In this document: positions 40,618 to 50,306 of the stretch, one piece after another
Layout: every line of letters starts with the position of its first letter
How positions within the stretch are numbered: position 1 is the first letter of the stretch
NCBI RefSeq assembly: GCF_900167135.1
Contig: NZ_FUWZ01000001.1
Span: 186,001-250,000, forward strand
From: Chitinophaga eiseniae
GTDB lineage: Bacteria > Bacteroidota > Bacteroidia > Chitinophagales > Chitinophagaceae
Reading direction: 5' to 3'
Length of the DNA stretch: 64,000 nucleotides
Notes under the pieces: generated by a model
The model's input: only the letters and a program-made list of their open reading frames with translations
What the model was told of the DNA's origin: nothing
Databases searched by the model: none
Translations under genes and position numbers: made by a program

Positions 40618-41298
40618 ATGAAAGGCGCCTTCCCGATACATCAGTGGGATTTCAGCAATGAGTCTGTGTTGGTGGACCTCCCGCAGGAGGTGTACGACCG
40701 GCTTACGGCCCATAAGACCGAGCGGGTGTACGCTCCGCATGAAATCCTCTTCCGCGAAGGGGCTTTCCCTTCCGGGATATTTTATATTGTCAAAGGCAAA
40801 GTAAAAAAGTACAAGGCAAACAGGGAAGGGAGGGAACAGATCGTGAACCTGGCCCATACCGGGCAACTGGTAGGTTATCATGCGGTGCTCTCTGAAGAAC
40901 GTTACCCCGACACCGCGGCAGCCCTCGAAAAGAGCACCATCGCTTTTATCCCTAAAGAAGATTTTCTCGCCGCACTGGACCAGTCGCCGTTGCTGACCAA
41001 CCGGCTGCTGACAACGCTCAGTCATGAGTTTGCCGTACTGGTGAATAACCTGACCATGTTCGCCCAGAAAACAGTAAGAGAGCGGTTGGCGCTGCAGCTA
41101 TTGATTATCAGGGAGAAGTTCAGGGACGATGTCATCAGTTTGAACCGGGAAGACCTCGCCAACCTGGTAGGAACGGCCCGTGAAAATGTGATCCGCGTGC
41201 TGACAGCTTTCAGGGAAGAAGGGCTGGTGGAAACACGGGGCCGCAAAATCATTATCCGCGATGTGGATAAACTGATGGCGATAGCCAGTTACCCTTGA
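40618..41298 (+). CDS. Crp/Fnr-family transcriptional regulator
   Basis: 226 residues from ATG 40618; an in-frame ATG at 40600 exists, but 40618 aligns with the start of the divergent paralogue (FPIHQWDF against FPIDKWNF). Effector domain about 15-130 (HEILFREGAFPSGIFYIVKG, GQLVGYHAVLSEERYPDTAA), C-terminal winged helix about 160-222 (LNREDLANLVGTARENVIRV, LVETRGRKIIIRDVDKLMAI). Ligand unknown; no iron-sulfur cysteines. The gene ends 2 bp before the convergent DUF1275 gene. See the 39847 entry for the paralogue relation. Confidence 0.92.
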   Translation: MKGAFPIHQWDFSNESVLVDLPQEVYDRLTAHKTERVYAPHEILFREGAFPSGIFYIVKGKVKKYKANREGREQIVNLAHTGQLVGYHAVLSEERYPDTAAALEKSTIAFIPKEDFLAALDQSPLLTNRLLTTLSHEFAVLVNNLTMFAQKTVRERLALQLLIIREKFRDDVISLNREDLANLVGTARENVIRVLTAFREEGLVETRGRKIIIRDVDKLMAIASYP

Positions 41299-41299
41299 G

Positions 41300-42034
41300 T
41301 TACCCGGTCGCAGGCGTATGCATACGCCGCACCATTTTCCGCAGCCGTACGCGGAAAAGATCATAAAACAAAGCGATGACCAGCACGCCTGCCGGCAGAT
41401 AAAAAGTGTAGTAAGACAGCCGGAGAAATGCATACCCGCCCGCAATACCTCCTCCCAGAAAAAAGAAGATGATGGCCAGCCGGAGAATAATTTTTTTCCT
41501 GACATCGCTGTTGTGCTGATGCGGATGGAATAGTACGCTGTGAAGGTCGATCCCGAGATCGGTGAACATACCGGTCAGGTGCGTGGTGCGCACCACATAC
41601 CCTGAGATGGTGGACACCAGCGCATTCTGCATACCCATGGCAAACAGGAGACTGCCTGCAAAATATTCTGTCTGTAAAATACTTTGGTCATAGGTATGCC
41701 CGAATGTGCCCACCAGTATAAGGATAATCATTTCGCAGAGGATGGGTATCACATAACCCCATCGCCTGAAAGGGCCGGTTTTGCCGGAGAAAATGCTGGA
41801 GAAAAATGCGCCTGCGAGGAAAAGCAACAGCCATAACCCTACCATGCGGGCCGCCCTGAAATCACCGCTGGCCAGCTTATGGGCCAGCAGTGCGGCGTGA
41901 CCGGTGACATTGGTGGTAAGAACGGCGAAGGCAAAAAGCCCCGCCGCGTTTACCATCCCTGCGGTAAAACACAACAGTACCGCCAGTCGTAGGTTATGCT
42001 TGTAACTTCTTTTTTTTCCGGTATGGCGCAGCAT
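41300..42034 (-). CDS. DUF1275/YoaK-family membrane protein
   Basis: 244 residues with six predicted membrane segments. Family motifs: LAVLLCFTAGMVNAAGLFAF, TNVTGHAALLAHKLASGDF, SLLFAMGMQNALVSTISGYV and VRTTHLTGMFTDLGIDL. The TGHxxxL and THLTGxxTDxG motifs in helices 2 and 5 are the conserved core of DUF1275. The charged C-terminus is cytoplasmic. Members are possible transporters, but no substrate is established. The start at 42034 lies 15 bp downstream of the small gene at 42050-42271, so it may be the third gene of a leftward operon with the methyltransferase at 42283. Confidence 0.9.
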   Translation of the reverse strand: MLRHTGKKRSYKHNLRLAVLLCFTAGMVNAAGLFAFAVLTTNVTGHAALLAHKLASGDFRAARMVGLWLLLFLAGAFFSSIFSGKTGPFRRWGYVIPILCEMIILILVGTFGHTYDQSILQTEYFAGSLLFAMGMQNALVSTISGYVVRTTHLTGMFTDLGIDLHSVLFHPHQHNSDVRKKIILRLAIIFFFLGGGIAGGYAFLRLSYYTFYLPAGVLVIALFYDLFRVRLRKMVRRMHTPATG

Positions 42035-42049
42035 GGACCAATAGCGCTT

Positions 42050-42271
42050 TTATTGCAGTTCGGGACATCCCCGCAGGCAGATCAGCGCATAACGAAAGCT
42101 GCTCCATTGGGTGCTGTCCCATTCCAGTGGGGATTGAGTTTCCAGCCATGACTGCAGTTGAGCTGCTATGTCATCGTGGGTAATGCCGGAAACGATCTGT
42201 GTTACCTGTTGTTTGTCTTCCGCCTGTTTTAGTGCTTCAATAATGTCTGATATATGTCTCTCTGTTACCAT
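42050..42271 (-). CDS. Small conserved-looking protein of unknown function
   Basis: 73 residues from ATG 42271; the frame extends 10 codons further upstream (42301) into the methyltransferase gene, but MVTERHISDIIEALKQAED is a cleaner start. An amphipathic helical protein with DDIAAQLQSWLETQSPLEWD then STQWSSFRYALICLRGCPEL. Five Trp/Phe residues near the end suggest a compact fold. No family recognised. It sits between a methyltransferase and a DUF1275 gene on the same strand with short gaps, so it is probably translated from their common transcript. Confidence 0.6.
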   Translation of the reverse strand: MVTERHISDIIEALKQAEDKQQVTQIVSGITHDDIAAQLQSWLETQSPLEWDSTQWSSFRYALICLRGCPELQ

Positions 42272-42282
42272 GATAATATTTT

Positions 42283-42882
42283 TTATGATCGTTTTACCCA
42301 CATTTTCAGGAGGAAGTCCACGCTGGCGTCTACCAGCTGATAGCTGGGCGGCATCTCGTCTTCCAGGCTGTGGAAAGTGACTACCCGTGTACCGCCCGGC
42401 TTGTGTGCCAGCCCCTGGAACATCTGCCGGCAGTAGTAGTGGTACAGGCTCGCGGAATATTCCGTGTCCTGGTCAATATGCCCGTCCTCTGCCAGGTTCT
42501 CGAAGAAGGCGTTGTAAAAATAAAAGTGATCGAAATCGTCAAAGTCTATCTGGGTAACATTCCCATGGATAAATTGGGCGTTTTCAACGCCGGTCAGCCG
42601 TTGTGCGGAGCGGGCGAAATTGTGCAGTTCCCTGCGTTGTTCCACACCGTAGAAAGTGCTTTCGGGGTAGTGGTGTGCACCGATCAGGCAGAATTTGCCG
42701 ACGCCGCTGCCTACGTCGAGGATGCGGTCGCCTGAGCCGGCAGACAGGAAACGGGCCGCTTTGCGGGCTACTTCCACCGGTGTCCAGTGCCGTCTTGATA
42801 GTTGCTGAATACGTTGCGGGTACAGCCAGTCAAAAGCTGCATCATTTACATACCACGTCGGGCTTGCGGTTATTTCGTTCAT
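42283..42882 (-). CDS. Class I SAM-dependent methyltransferase
   Basis: 199 residues, normal for a single-domain methyltransferase. SAM motif I at about 52-62 (RILDVGSGVGKFCLIG), acidic motif II at about 74-80 (FYGVEQRRELHNFA), motif III/post-I NAQFIHGNVTQIDFDDFDHF and a DHFYFYNAFFENL segment in the motif IV position. The N-terminus (TWYVNDAAFDWLYPQRIQQL, SRRHWTPVEVARKAARFL) is typical of small-molecule or protein methyltransferases of the DUF-type rather than of RNA enzymes. The substrate cannot be inferred. First gene of the probable 42.9-41.3 kb leftward operon; its end slightly overlaps the longer possible frame of the 42050 gene. Confidence 0.85.
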   Translation of the reverse strand: MNEITASPTWYVNDAAFDWLYPQRIQQLSRRHWTPVEVARKAARFLSAGSGDRILDVGSGVGKFCLIGAHHYPESTFYGVEQRRELHNFARSAQRLTGVENAQFIHGNVTQIDFDDFDHFYFYNAFFENLAEDGHIDQDTEYSASLYHYYCRQMFQGLAHKPGGTRVVTFHSLEDEMPPSYQLVDASVDFLLKMWVKRS

Positions 42883-43130
42883 ACCGGGTGCAAAGTTAGC
42901 CAGCCACGGCGTCGGTAGCGTTGATACTTTTCAGGAAAAAAGCTGCAAAAAGTCACTTTTTGAGATGTTCCCGGAGGATAATATCTGCGAAGAAGCGGAT
43001 AATTTCTAAGAAGGGCGTACTTTGATTTCCCCCTAAATTTAATACCTTGGAAGAAATTTACAACCAAAATAATTGATCGCATACCGGATGGTTTTTTAAG
43101 GATGACCGGCCGGTTTTATCTGTCTGAACA

Positions 43131-43742
43131 TTGCCAACCGTCCAACTATATGATGATACGGCCCTTTTTAAAAAAGTGGCCCTCGGTGATGAAACGGCTT
43201 TCCGGACACTCTTCGACCGATATTGGGATACCGTGTACGGCGTTGCTTTGGCACTGACCAAATCGGCTACCATGGCGGAGGAGATGGCGCAGGACGTTTT
43301 CGTGAAACTGTGGCTTAAACGGGATAAGCTGGCAGCTGTCGAGAATTTTGAAGGCTATCTGTTTATGATAGCGCGCAACCATATTTTCAATACTTTCCGT
43401 AAAAAAATACAGCTCGCTTCTTTTACAGACCATTTGCCGGACTATGCCGCCCAGCACCTGACGACGGCCGATACACCGGACAAACGCCTGCTATGCCATG
43501 AACTGGAAACACTGGTGGCCAAAGCGGTGGATCAACTGCCGCCGCAGCAGCGGTCGGTATATTGCATGAGCCGGCAACAGGGCCTTAGCCAGGAGGAGAT
43601 CGCGGATGCTCTGGACATCTCCCGTCATACAGTGAAAAGTCATATGAATAAAGCATTACACCTTATCCGCAATTATCTCCGGCAACATGCTACCATCGAA
43701 ACGCTGCTTCTCTTTTATTTTATGGCGATGACCGCCCGTTGA
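43131..43742 (+). CDS. ECF-type RNA polymerase sigma-70 factor
   Basis: 203 residues. The start is TTG 43131, because a TGA lies two codons upstream and no in-frame ATG exists before region 2. Region 2: FRTLFDRYWDTVYGVALALT, EEMAQDVFVKLWLKRDKL, GYLFMIARNHIFNTFRKK; region 4: QLPPQQRSVYCMSRQQGLSQ, EEIADALDISRHTVKSHMNK. A C-terminal hydrophobic tail (ETLLLFYFMAMTAR) is typical of Bacteroidota ECF proteins. It heads the regulatory part of the PUL at 43-54 kb: FecR starts 75 bp downstream. It is released by that FecR when the SusC at 45136 binds its substrate. Confidence 0.93.
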   Translation: MPTVQLYDDTALFKKVALGDETAFRTLFDRYWDTVYGVALALTKSATMAEEMAQDVFVKLWLKRDKLAAVENFEGYLFMIARNHIFNTFRKKIQLASFTDHLPDYAAQHLTTADTPDKRLLCHELETLVAKAVDQLPPQQRSVYCMSRQQGLSQEEIADALDISRHTVKSHMNKALHLIRNYLRQHATIETLLLFYFMAMTAR

Positions 43743-43817
43743 AAAAAAAATTTTACTTCCAACTCATACCACCACCTTTTACCGATGTCTTTATAGACAC
43801 AGCAACCACCATTGCCC

Positions 43818-44990
43818 ATGGAACAGGCTCATTTGAAAACACTGCTGCAGCGTTATCTCGATAACAACCTTTCTCCGCAAGGACTGAAGGAACTGATCGT
43901 GCACCTGCAACAGGACACACAACACGATACGCTTTTACAGGTGGTGCAGCAGGCGCTGGCCAGCGGTGCTTATGCGGCACCTGCCGACGCCGCGCAGAAG
44001 GATACTATTTTCCGGAACATCCTGCAAAAGGCGGCGGAGCAGGAAGCAGCTACGGCGCTGCAGCCGGTAAAACGCCGCACCAGCCTGTGGAGAGCCGCTG
44101 TAGCCGCCATGGTGATTGTGCTGGCAGGGGTGGCGGCGTATTTCGCCGCTGGTCACCGGTGGACCAGCCACGCGCCGGCGCTGACCCACCAGGATGTACT
44201 GCCCGGCGCCAACAAAGCCGTGCTGATACTGGCCGATGGCCGCCGTATTACGCTCGACAGCGCCGCCAGGGGAACGCTGGCACAGCAGGGGAATGTTACT
44301 ATTTCACAGACGGACAACGGACAGCTGGATTATAACGGTACCAACGCCAACGGCAAAGCTGTGGTATATAATACCGTTACCACGCCCCGTGGCGGCCAGT
44401 TCCGCATTACCCTGCCTGATGGTACCAAAGTATGGCTCAACGCCGCCTCATCACTGCATTTTCCGGCCGCGTTCCCCGCCGGAGAAAGAAGCGTGGAGGT
44501 TACCGGGGAAGTATATTTCGAAGTGGCGCCCCGGGCAACAGCGCCTTTTACGGTAACAGCGCGCGGCACAACAGTAACGGTGCTCGGTACCCGATTTAAC
44601 GTGAACGCCTATACGGACGAAGCGTCGGTGAATACCACCCTGCTGGAAGGCAGCGTAAAGGTAGCCCATCAGGGACGCTCCGTAATGTTGAAGCCCGGCG
44701 GGCAGGCGCAGGCAAAAGAAAATATCCGGGTGCTGGACAATGTGGATACGGAAGCACTCATGGCCTGGAAAAACGGCCGTTTCTCCTGTAATGACATCCC
44801 GTTGGAAAATATTATGCGACAGATCAGCAGATGGTACGATATACAGGTGGTCTTTAAAGACCGGATTACCGATACCTATAGTATAGAAATATCCAGGGAT
44901 GTGCCCCTGTCCAAACTATTGCGCTTCCTGGAACTAAGCGGAGGCGTTCATTTTGAAGTCAATGAAAAAACAATCATCGTAAAAAAGTAA
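43818..44990 (+). CDS. FecR-type anti-sigma factor
   Basis: 390 residues from ATG 43818 (a TTG two codons earlier is unlikely). The N-terminal sigma-binding region is about 1-85 (LKTLLQRYLDNNLSPQGLKE); a membrane segment is at about 92-112 (LWRAAVAAMVIVLAGVAAYF). The FecR domain is at about 175-270 (TTPRGGQFRITLPDGTKVWL, NAASSLHFPAAFPAGERSVE, VLGTRFNVNAYTDEASVNTT) and DUF4974 at about 315-388 (FSCNDIPLENIMRQISRWYD). An insertion (about 120-175) before the FecR domain, with DGRRITLDSAARGTLAQQGN, is usual in this long subtype. Acts with the sigma at 43131 and the STN domain of the SusC at 45136. Confidence 0.94.
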   Translation: MEQAHLKTLLQRYLDNNLSPQGLKELIVHLQQDTQHDTLLQVVQQALASGAYAAPADAAQKDTIFRNILQKAAEQEAATALQPVKRRTSLWRAAVAAMVIVLAGVAAYFAAGHRWTSHAPALTHQDVLPGANKAVLILADGRRITLDSAARGTLAQQGNVTISQTDNGQLDYNGTNANGKAVVYNTVTTPRGGQFRITLPDGTKVWLNAASSLHFPAAFPAGERSVEVTGEVYFEVAPRATAPFTVTARGTTVTVLGTRFNVNAYTDEASVNTTLLEGSVKVAHQGRSVMLKPGGQAQAKENIRVLDNVDTEALMAWKNGRFSCNDIPLENIMRQISRWYDIQVVFKDRITDTYSIEISRDVPLSKLLRFLELSGGVHFEVNEKTIIVKK

Positions 44991-45032
44991 AGAGCAACAA
45001 CCATTCGCGCAGTGATCAGATGCAATAAAAAA

Positions 45033-45059
45033 CCGGGAGGTGTTCGCGGCACCACCCGG
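45033..45059 (+). other. Hairpin between FecR and SusC genes
   Basis: 10-bp stem with one mismatch (CCGGGAGGTG 45033-45042 against CACCACCCGG 45050-45059) and a 7-base loop, preceded by an A run and followed by no T run. It lies in the 145-bp gap between FecR and SusC, as does the hairpin at 11231 in the other PUL, which suggests a control point between the regulator and transport genes. Confidence 0.5.
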
Positions 45060-45135
45060 CGGATTGTTGGATCAGGACACTTATACAATCGTTTTCGGGA
45101 CTGCTAATTGTTTACATCCAAACTTTAACAAAAGT

Positions 45136-48100
45136 ATGCAAAATGTTCTTTGTAATTCCACATTACTGAAAGACCGCCATGCCCGTAAACCAGAACGGCA
45201 AAGGGCACTCATGGCCAAAATCGGGTTGATCATGAAGTTGACATCTATTCTTATGCTGGCGCTGATGCTGCAGGTACATGCCGCTACCAACGCCCAAACG
45301 ATCACGCTCTCACTGAAAAATGTTCCGCTCAGAACAGTCTTCAAAGCGATCAGCCGGCAGGTCGGCTACAATTTTGTTTATAACAACAACCTGCTGCTAC
45401 AGGCCGGCAAGGTAGATGTTGAAGTAAACAACGCCCAGGTAGAGGAAGTGCTGAAACAGGTTTTCCGGGATCAGCCGGTCACCTACGAGATCATCGATAA
45501 AACGATCATCCTCCGCAAACCGGCATCAGCGACCCCGGCAGATAATGACCGTCCTGTCGCCCCGGCCGCCACCATCCGCGGCCGCGTGACAGACGAGGCG
45601 GGCGAGCCGCTCATCGGCGTTACCATCCAGCTGAAAGGCGCCTCCGCCGGCGCCGTCACCGGCAATAACGGTGAATTCCAGATCAACGTGCCCGACAACT
45701 CGTCCGGCATACTCGTCTTCACTTTCCTCGGGATGGAAAAACAGGAAGTGGTGATCGGCAAACGGACACACCTCGACGTGAAGCTGAAAAGGTCTGTGGC
45801 ACAGCAGCAGGAAGTGGTGGTAGTAGGCTACGGCACCCAGAAAAAAGCCACCCTCACCGGCTCCGTGGCCACCATCAAAGGAGAGGAAATTGCCCGGGTG
45901 CCCACGGCCAATGTGTCTAACGGACTGGCTGGCCATATCCCCGGCGTCATCGCCAACAACCGCTCCGGCCGCCCCGGTGACGACTACTCTTCCGTATACG
46001 TGAGAGGCTTCAACTCCTTCAGCGGCGGCACAGCACCCCTCATCATCATCGACGGCATCCCCGACCGGAACATGGACCGTATCAACCCCAATGATATCGA
46101 AAGCGTTACCGTACTGAAAGATGCTTCTGCTGCCATCTACGGGGTGCGGTCGGCCAACGGTGTGATCCTCATCACCACCAAAAGAGGTAAAAGCGGCAGG
46201 CCCACCATCACCTACGAAGGTACCTACGATATCCAGCAGCTCACCCGCATGGACCACCGCGTAAATGCATGGCAGTACATGACTTACTATAATGAGCTAA
46301 GCACCTACCAAAACACTACGATCCCCTATACACAGGCCGATATCGAAAAATACAAAGCCGGCAACGATCCCAACTATACCAGCACCGACTGGCAACGGGC
46401 CGTATTCCGGAGAAATGCACCCCAAACCAACCACAGCATCTCCGTGAGAGGAGGCAGCGACGCGGTGAAATTCTTCCTCTCCGGCCAATACCTCTCGCAG
46501 CAAAGCAACTGGGCCAACAGCGACGAGAACTTCAAAAATTATAACCTGCGTTCCAACATCGACGCATCTATCTCCAAAAACCTGAAGCTGACGCTGGATA
46601 TCGCTGCCAGAAAAGAAGACCGCCAATACCCCGCGCTCTCCGCCGGAAGCATCCTGCATGAAACGGTCAGCATGTACCCTTTTATCCCCGTACACTGGAC
46701 AAACGGATTCCCTTCCGCCGGTATTTCCAACGGCCGCAATCCCTACACCATGACGTCTTCCGCACCGGGGTATGATAACGTGACCGACCTCTTTGTGCAG
46801 CCTAAAATAGGGTTCGACTGGCAACTGCCCGCCATCCTGAAAGGCTTGTCCATCAGCGGTTACGCCGCTTTCGATTACCGCCAGCGCAGCGAAAAAAATT
46901 TCACCCGCCCCTGGGATGCCTATACCTATAGCCTCACTACCAATTCGTACAACAACCAGAAACCCAGCACGGCGATCCTCAGCCTGTCCCAGGATGAGCG
47001 CTCTTTTAATGAGAACACCTATTTCTATAAAATCGCTTTCGAGAGATCATTCGGTAAACATAACATCAATGCCTTTGCCGGATATGAACAAACCGTATCT
47101 TCTTACCGGCAGACGATCGCTTTCCGCAAAAATCTGCTGAGCGATCAGCTGGACCAGCTTTTCTCCGGTGGCACTGTTGACCAGAACGCCAACGGCACCG
47201 CCAGCCAGGATGGCCGCGAAAGTTACCTGGGTCGTGTGTCCTACGCCTATGCCGATAAATACCTCGCGGAAGTGGTAGCCCGTTACAACGGTTCCTTCAA
47301 CTTCCCCAAAGACAGGCGCTGGGGCATGTTCCCCTCCGTATCCCTCGGATGGCGTATCTCTGAAGAAAATTTCTTCAAAGACAAGGTGAAGTTTGTGGAC
47401 AACCTCAAACTGCGTGCGTCGTGGGGCATCATGGGAAGCGACGCGGTGGCCAAATACCTCTACCTGGCCCGTTATTCGCTGGTAAGCAACATGAGCTCCT
47501 CCTATTTCTCCTACCCTAAAGAATACAACACCTACTTTGGCCCCAACTATACAGAATCCATCGCGCTTTATCTGGCCTCCGTACCCAATGCCAACATCAC
47601 ATGGGAAAAGCAGGACACGCGTAACTTCGGTCTGGATGCGGTATTGTTCAATAATCGTTTAAGCGTGACCGTAGATTATTTCCGCAATCTGCGCAAAGAC
47701 ATCCTGGCGCCAAGAAACGCTTCTGTACCGTTGTATACAGGTCTTACCCTGCCGGATGAAAATATTGGCAAAACGCTGAACAGGGGCTTTGATTTCATCG
47801 TGAACTACAATGGTCAGGCCCGTGCCGTCAAATACAACGTGGGTGTCAACTTCACCTATGCCAAAAGTAAGGTGCTGTTCCGCGACGAAGCGGCCAATAT
47901 CCCGGCCTATCAGAAGTCTACCGGCCTTCCGATCGATTCATGGGTAGTGTTTGAAACCAATGGGATCTACCATACACAGGAAGAAGTAGATAAATCCCCC
48001 CATATGGCCGGCGCTAAAGCAGGCGACCTCTGGCTGGTGGATAAAAATGAAGACGGCGCCATCACCTACGATGACCAGGTACGCATCCCGGAGTCCGCCA

Positions 48101-48573
48101 CACCGAAGATCGTGTTCGGAGTCACCATGGGCGCGGAATACAAAGGCCTCGCCGTAGACCTGGTATGGGCCGGACAAACAGAAGCCAAACAACTGATTCT
48201 TCCGCAGATGCAGGGTGCCGTGGTGGCCCCGCCACAATGGCTGTATGATGGCCGCTGGACACCGGACAACCCGAATGCGGAATATCCAAGGGCTTTCAAT
48301 TCCAAAGATCCAAGGAACTCCGTATATGCCGATTTCTGGCTGGTAGACGCTTCTTTTCTCCGCCTGAAATCCGCGCAGATATCCTATAACATCCCGAAAA
48401 ACCTGTACCGCAGCATCGGTATCGAAAACATCCGGGTATTTGTAAGCGGTTTCAACCTCTTCTCCGTCGATAAGATGAAGAAATTCTACCGCGATCCGGA
48501 AACCAACAATATCACTGGTACCGGTTACCCGCAGACAAGGATCTATCGCGCTGGTATCAGCATCGGCCTGTAA
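45136..48573 (+). CDS. SusC/RagA-type TonB-linked outer membrane receptor with STN domain
   Basis: 1145 residues from ATG 45136; the frame opens 32 codons earlier, but that segment overlaps the hairpin at 45033. Signal segment about 30-52 (IMKLTSILMLALMLQVHAAT), STN domain about 55-125 (LSLKNVPLRTVFKAISRQVG, YNFVYNNNLLLQAGKVDVEV), carboxypeptidase-like domain about 145-225 (GRVTDEAGEPLIGVTIQLKG), plug about 228-345 (VVVVGYGTQKKATLTGSVAT, LIIIDGIPDRN, VTVLKDASAAIYGVRSANGV), and barrel with C-terminus YRAGISIGL. This is the importer of the PUL at 43-54 kb; the downstream GH27 and (alpha/alpha)6-type enzymes point to an alpha-galactoside-containing glycan. Confidence 0.95.
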   Translation: MQNVLCNSTLLKDRHARKPERQRALMAKIGLIMKLTSILMLALMLQVHAATNAQTITLSLKNVPLRTVFKAISRQVGYNFVYNNNLLLQAGKVDVEVNNAQVEEVLKQVFRDQPVTYEIIDKTIILRKPASATPADNDRPVAPAATIRGRVTDEAGEPLIGVTIQLKGASAGAVTGNNGEFQINVPDNSSGILVFTFLGMEKQEVVIGKRTHLDVKLKRSVAQQQEVVVVGYGTQKKATLTGSVATIKGEEIARVPTANVSNGLAGHIPGVIANNRSGRPGDDYSSVYVRGFNSFSGGTAPLIIIDGIPDRNMDRINPNDIESVTVLKDASAAIYGVRSANGVILITTKRGKSGRPTITYEGTYDIQQLTRMDHRVNAWQYMTYYNELSTYQNTTIPYTQADIEKYKAGNDPNYTSTDWQRAVFRRNAPQTNHSISVRGGSDAVKFFLSGQYLSQQSNWANSDENFKNYNLRSNIDASISKNLKLTLDIAARKEDRQYPALSAGSILHETVSMYPFIPVHWTNGFPSAGISNGRNPYTMTSSAPGYDNVTDLFVQPKIGFDWQLPAILKGLSISGYAAFDYRQRSEKNFTRPWDAYTYSLTTNSYNNQKPSTAILSLSQDERSFNENTYFYKIAFERSFGKHNINAFAGYEQTVSSYRQTIAFRKNLLSDQLDQLFSGGTVDQNANGTASQDGRESYLGRVSYAYADKYLAEVVARYNGSFNFPKDRRWGMFPSVSLGWRISEENFFKDKVKFVDNLKLRASWGIMGSDAVAKYLYLARYSLVSNMSSSYFSYPKEYNTYFGPNYTESIALYLASVPNANITWEKQDTRNFGLDAVLFNNRLSVTVDYFRNLRKDILAPRNASVPLYTGLTLPDENIGKTLNRGFDFIVNYNGQARAVKYNVGVNFTYAKSKVLFRDEAANIPAYQKSTGLPIDSWVVFETNGIYHTQEEVDKSPHMAGAKAGDLWLVDKNEDGAITYDDQVRIPESATPKIVFGVTMGAEYKGLAVDLVWAGQTEAKQLILPQMQGAVVAPPQWLYDGRWTPDNPNAEYPRAFNSKDPRNSVYADFWLVDASFLRLKSAQISYNIPKNLYRSIGIENIRVFVSGFNLFSVDKMKKFYRDPETNNITGTGYPQTRIYRAGISIGL

Positions 48574-48603
48574 TCATTTCTATGACATTTAAATCAATTT
48601 ACC

Positions 48604-50283
48604 GTGAAAAGAACATACCGGAGAATAGGCGCTGCATTATTTATTGCATTGTTTTTTACAGCCTGTCAGAAAAATGTACTGGATAAAGTGCCACTGGATT
48701 CCTTTTCAGATGAATCTGTCTGGAAAGACCTGCGCCTCGCTAAAGCATTTGCCGATTTTCAATATAGTATACTGCCCAATGCCGGCCACTACTGGGACCA
48801 CCTGAGCAACCGGTCATGGGCCCTCTCCTCCGCCTGTGATGAGGCTTTCAACCGCTTCGACGATTACAATGCGACCATTATGAATTCAGGTTCCCTCACA
48901 CCGGACAACCTGAATAACTTTGACATATGGGCGGAAACGTACAAGCGTATCCAGGATTGTAATCTCTTCCTGTCCAGAATCGATGGTGTGCCCGGCGACG
49001 ACGCCCTGCGCAACCAGTTGAAAGCCGAAATCACCTATCTGCGTGCCTACGCCTACTTTAAACTCATCAGCGACTACGGCGGCGTGCCACTGGTGACAAA
49101 ACCATTCGATCTGAACAGCCAGTACAACATGTCACGCAGCTCCTATGATGAGTGCGCAGCTTTCATCGTGAAAGAATGTGATGCCGCCGCGGCAGTGCTG
49201 CCCGGCAGCTACAGCAACGGCGCGGCTGAACTGGGAAGGGCTACCAAAGGCGCTGCCCTCGCCTTAAAATCACGGGTACTCCTGTACGCCGCCAGCCTGC
49301 AATGGAGCGCTGACGATAAGGGCAAATGGCAAAAAGCAGCTGATGCTGCCAAAGCGGTGATCGATATGCCCAACTACCAGTTGTTTACCGGTGCGTACCC
49401 TAACCTGTTTACCACCTACAACACAGAGCTGATCATGACCCGGGCCACCAATAAACAATACCAGTGGGATGCTTTTCAGGGCGTGGAAATGTTCCTGGCG
49501 CCCAACGGTTTCCGCGGCTGGTCTTCTTTTGCCCCCAGTCAGGCCCTGGTAGATGCTTTCGGTATGGCTGACGGAAAAGATATCTCCGATCCGGCTTCCG
49601 GCTATGATCCGCAGAACCCGTACGCCAACCGTGATCCGCGCTTCTACCAGGATATTATCTGCGACGGCCGTCCTTACGGTAAACCGGACTACTTCAAGGA
49701 CCGTTACGATGCAGGTCATAGCAACGTGGTGGAAACCTATGAAGGCGGCCTCGACTCCGAAAGAGGATGGGACACCTGGAACGCCAGCTACACCCGCTAC
49801 AGCTTTCGCAAATACCAGGATACGACCTATAACTACCGGGTAGAAACGCAAACCAATAAAATATGGGTGGTAGCGCGGCTCTCCGAGATATATCTGAACT
49901 ACGCGGAAGCAGTATTTCACCTCGGCAATGAAAGCAAAGCCCGTGAAGTGCTGGACCTGCTGCGCCACCGCGCCGGCATCGCTACCAATCTGCCGGGTAC
50001 CCTGAGCGGTCCCGCCCTGCTGAAAAAAATACAGAATGAAAGGCAGGTGGAATTATGCTTGGAAGGACATCGCTATTACGATGTACGCCGTTGGAAAATC
50101 GCCGGTGAAACGGAAAACAAGCCGCTGAATGGTATGAAGATCGTAAAGAACACTGACGGTACTAAAACGTATACCGTCATCAAAGTACAGGACCGTGTGT
50201 TTAAGCCGGAGCACTACCTCCTGCCTATTCCCCGCGATGAAATCAGAAGAACCAACCTGCCTCAGAATCCAGGATATAAATGA
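48604..50283 (+). CDS. SusD/RagB-type nutrient-binding outer membrane lipoprotein
   Basis: 559 residues, start GTG 48604 (no ATG in frame before the lipobox). Lipoprotein signal ALFIALFFTACQKNVLDKVP with cysteine near residue 21. SusD motifs: DSFSDESVWKDLRLAKAFAD, EITYLRAYAYFKLISDYGGV, ARLSEIYLNYAEAVFHLGNE and RQVELCLEGHRYYDVRRWKI, ending LLPIPRDEIRRTNLPQNPGY. It is the surface ligand-binding lid of the SusC at 45136 (30-bp gap). Its stop overlaps the possible ATG of the PEGA-zincin gene (ATGA), so the operon continues without a break. Confidence 0.94.
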   Translation: MKRTYRRIGAALFIALFFTACQKNVLDKVPLDSFSDESVWKDLRLAKAFADFQYSILPNAGHYWDHLSNRSWALSSACDEAFNRFDDYNATIMNSGSLTPDNLNNFDIWAETYKRIQDCNLFLSRIDGVPGDDALRNQLKAEITYLRAYAYFKLISDYGGVPLVTKPFDLNSQYNMSRSSYDECAAFIVKECDAAAAVLPGSYSNGAAELGRATKGAALALKSRVLLYAASLQWSADDKGKWQKAADAAKAVIDMPNYQLFTGAYPNLFTTYNTELIMTRATNKQYQWDAFQGVEMFLAPNGFRGWSSFAPSQALVDAFGMADGKDISDPASGYDPQNPYANRDPRFYQDIICDGRPYGKPDYFKDRYDAGHSNVVETYEGGLDSERGWDTWNASYTRYSFRKYQDTTYNYRVETQTNKIWVVARLSEIYLNYAEAVFHLGNESKAREVLDLLRHRAGIATNLPGTLSGPALLKKIQNERQVELCLEGHRYYDVRRWKIAGETENKPLNGMKIVKNTDGTKTYTVIKVQDRVFKPEHYLLPIPRDEIRRTNLPQNPGYK

Positions 50284-50306
50284 TAACCATTAAAGTGATC
50301 AGTAGC

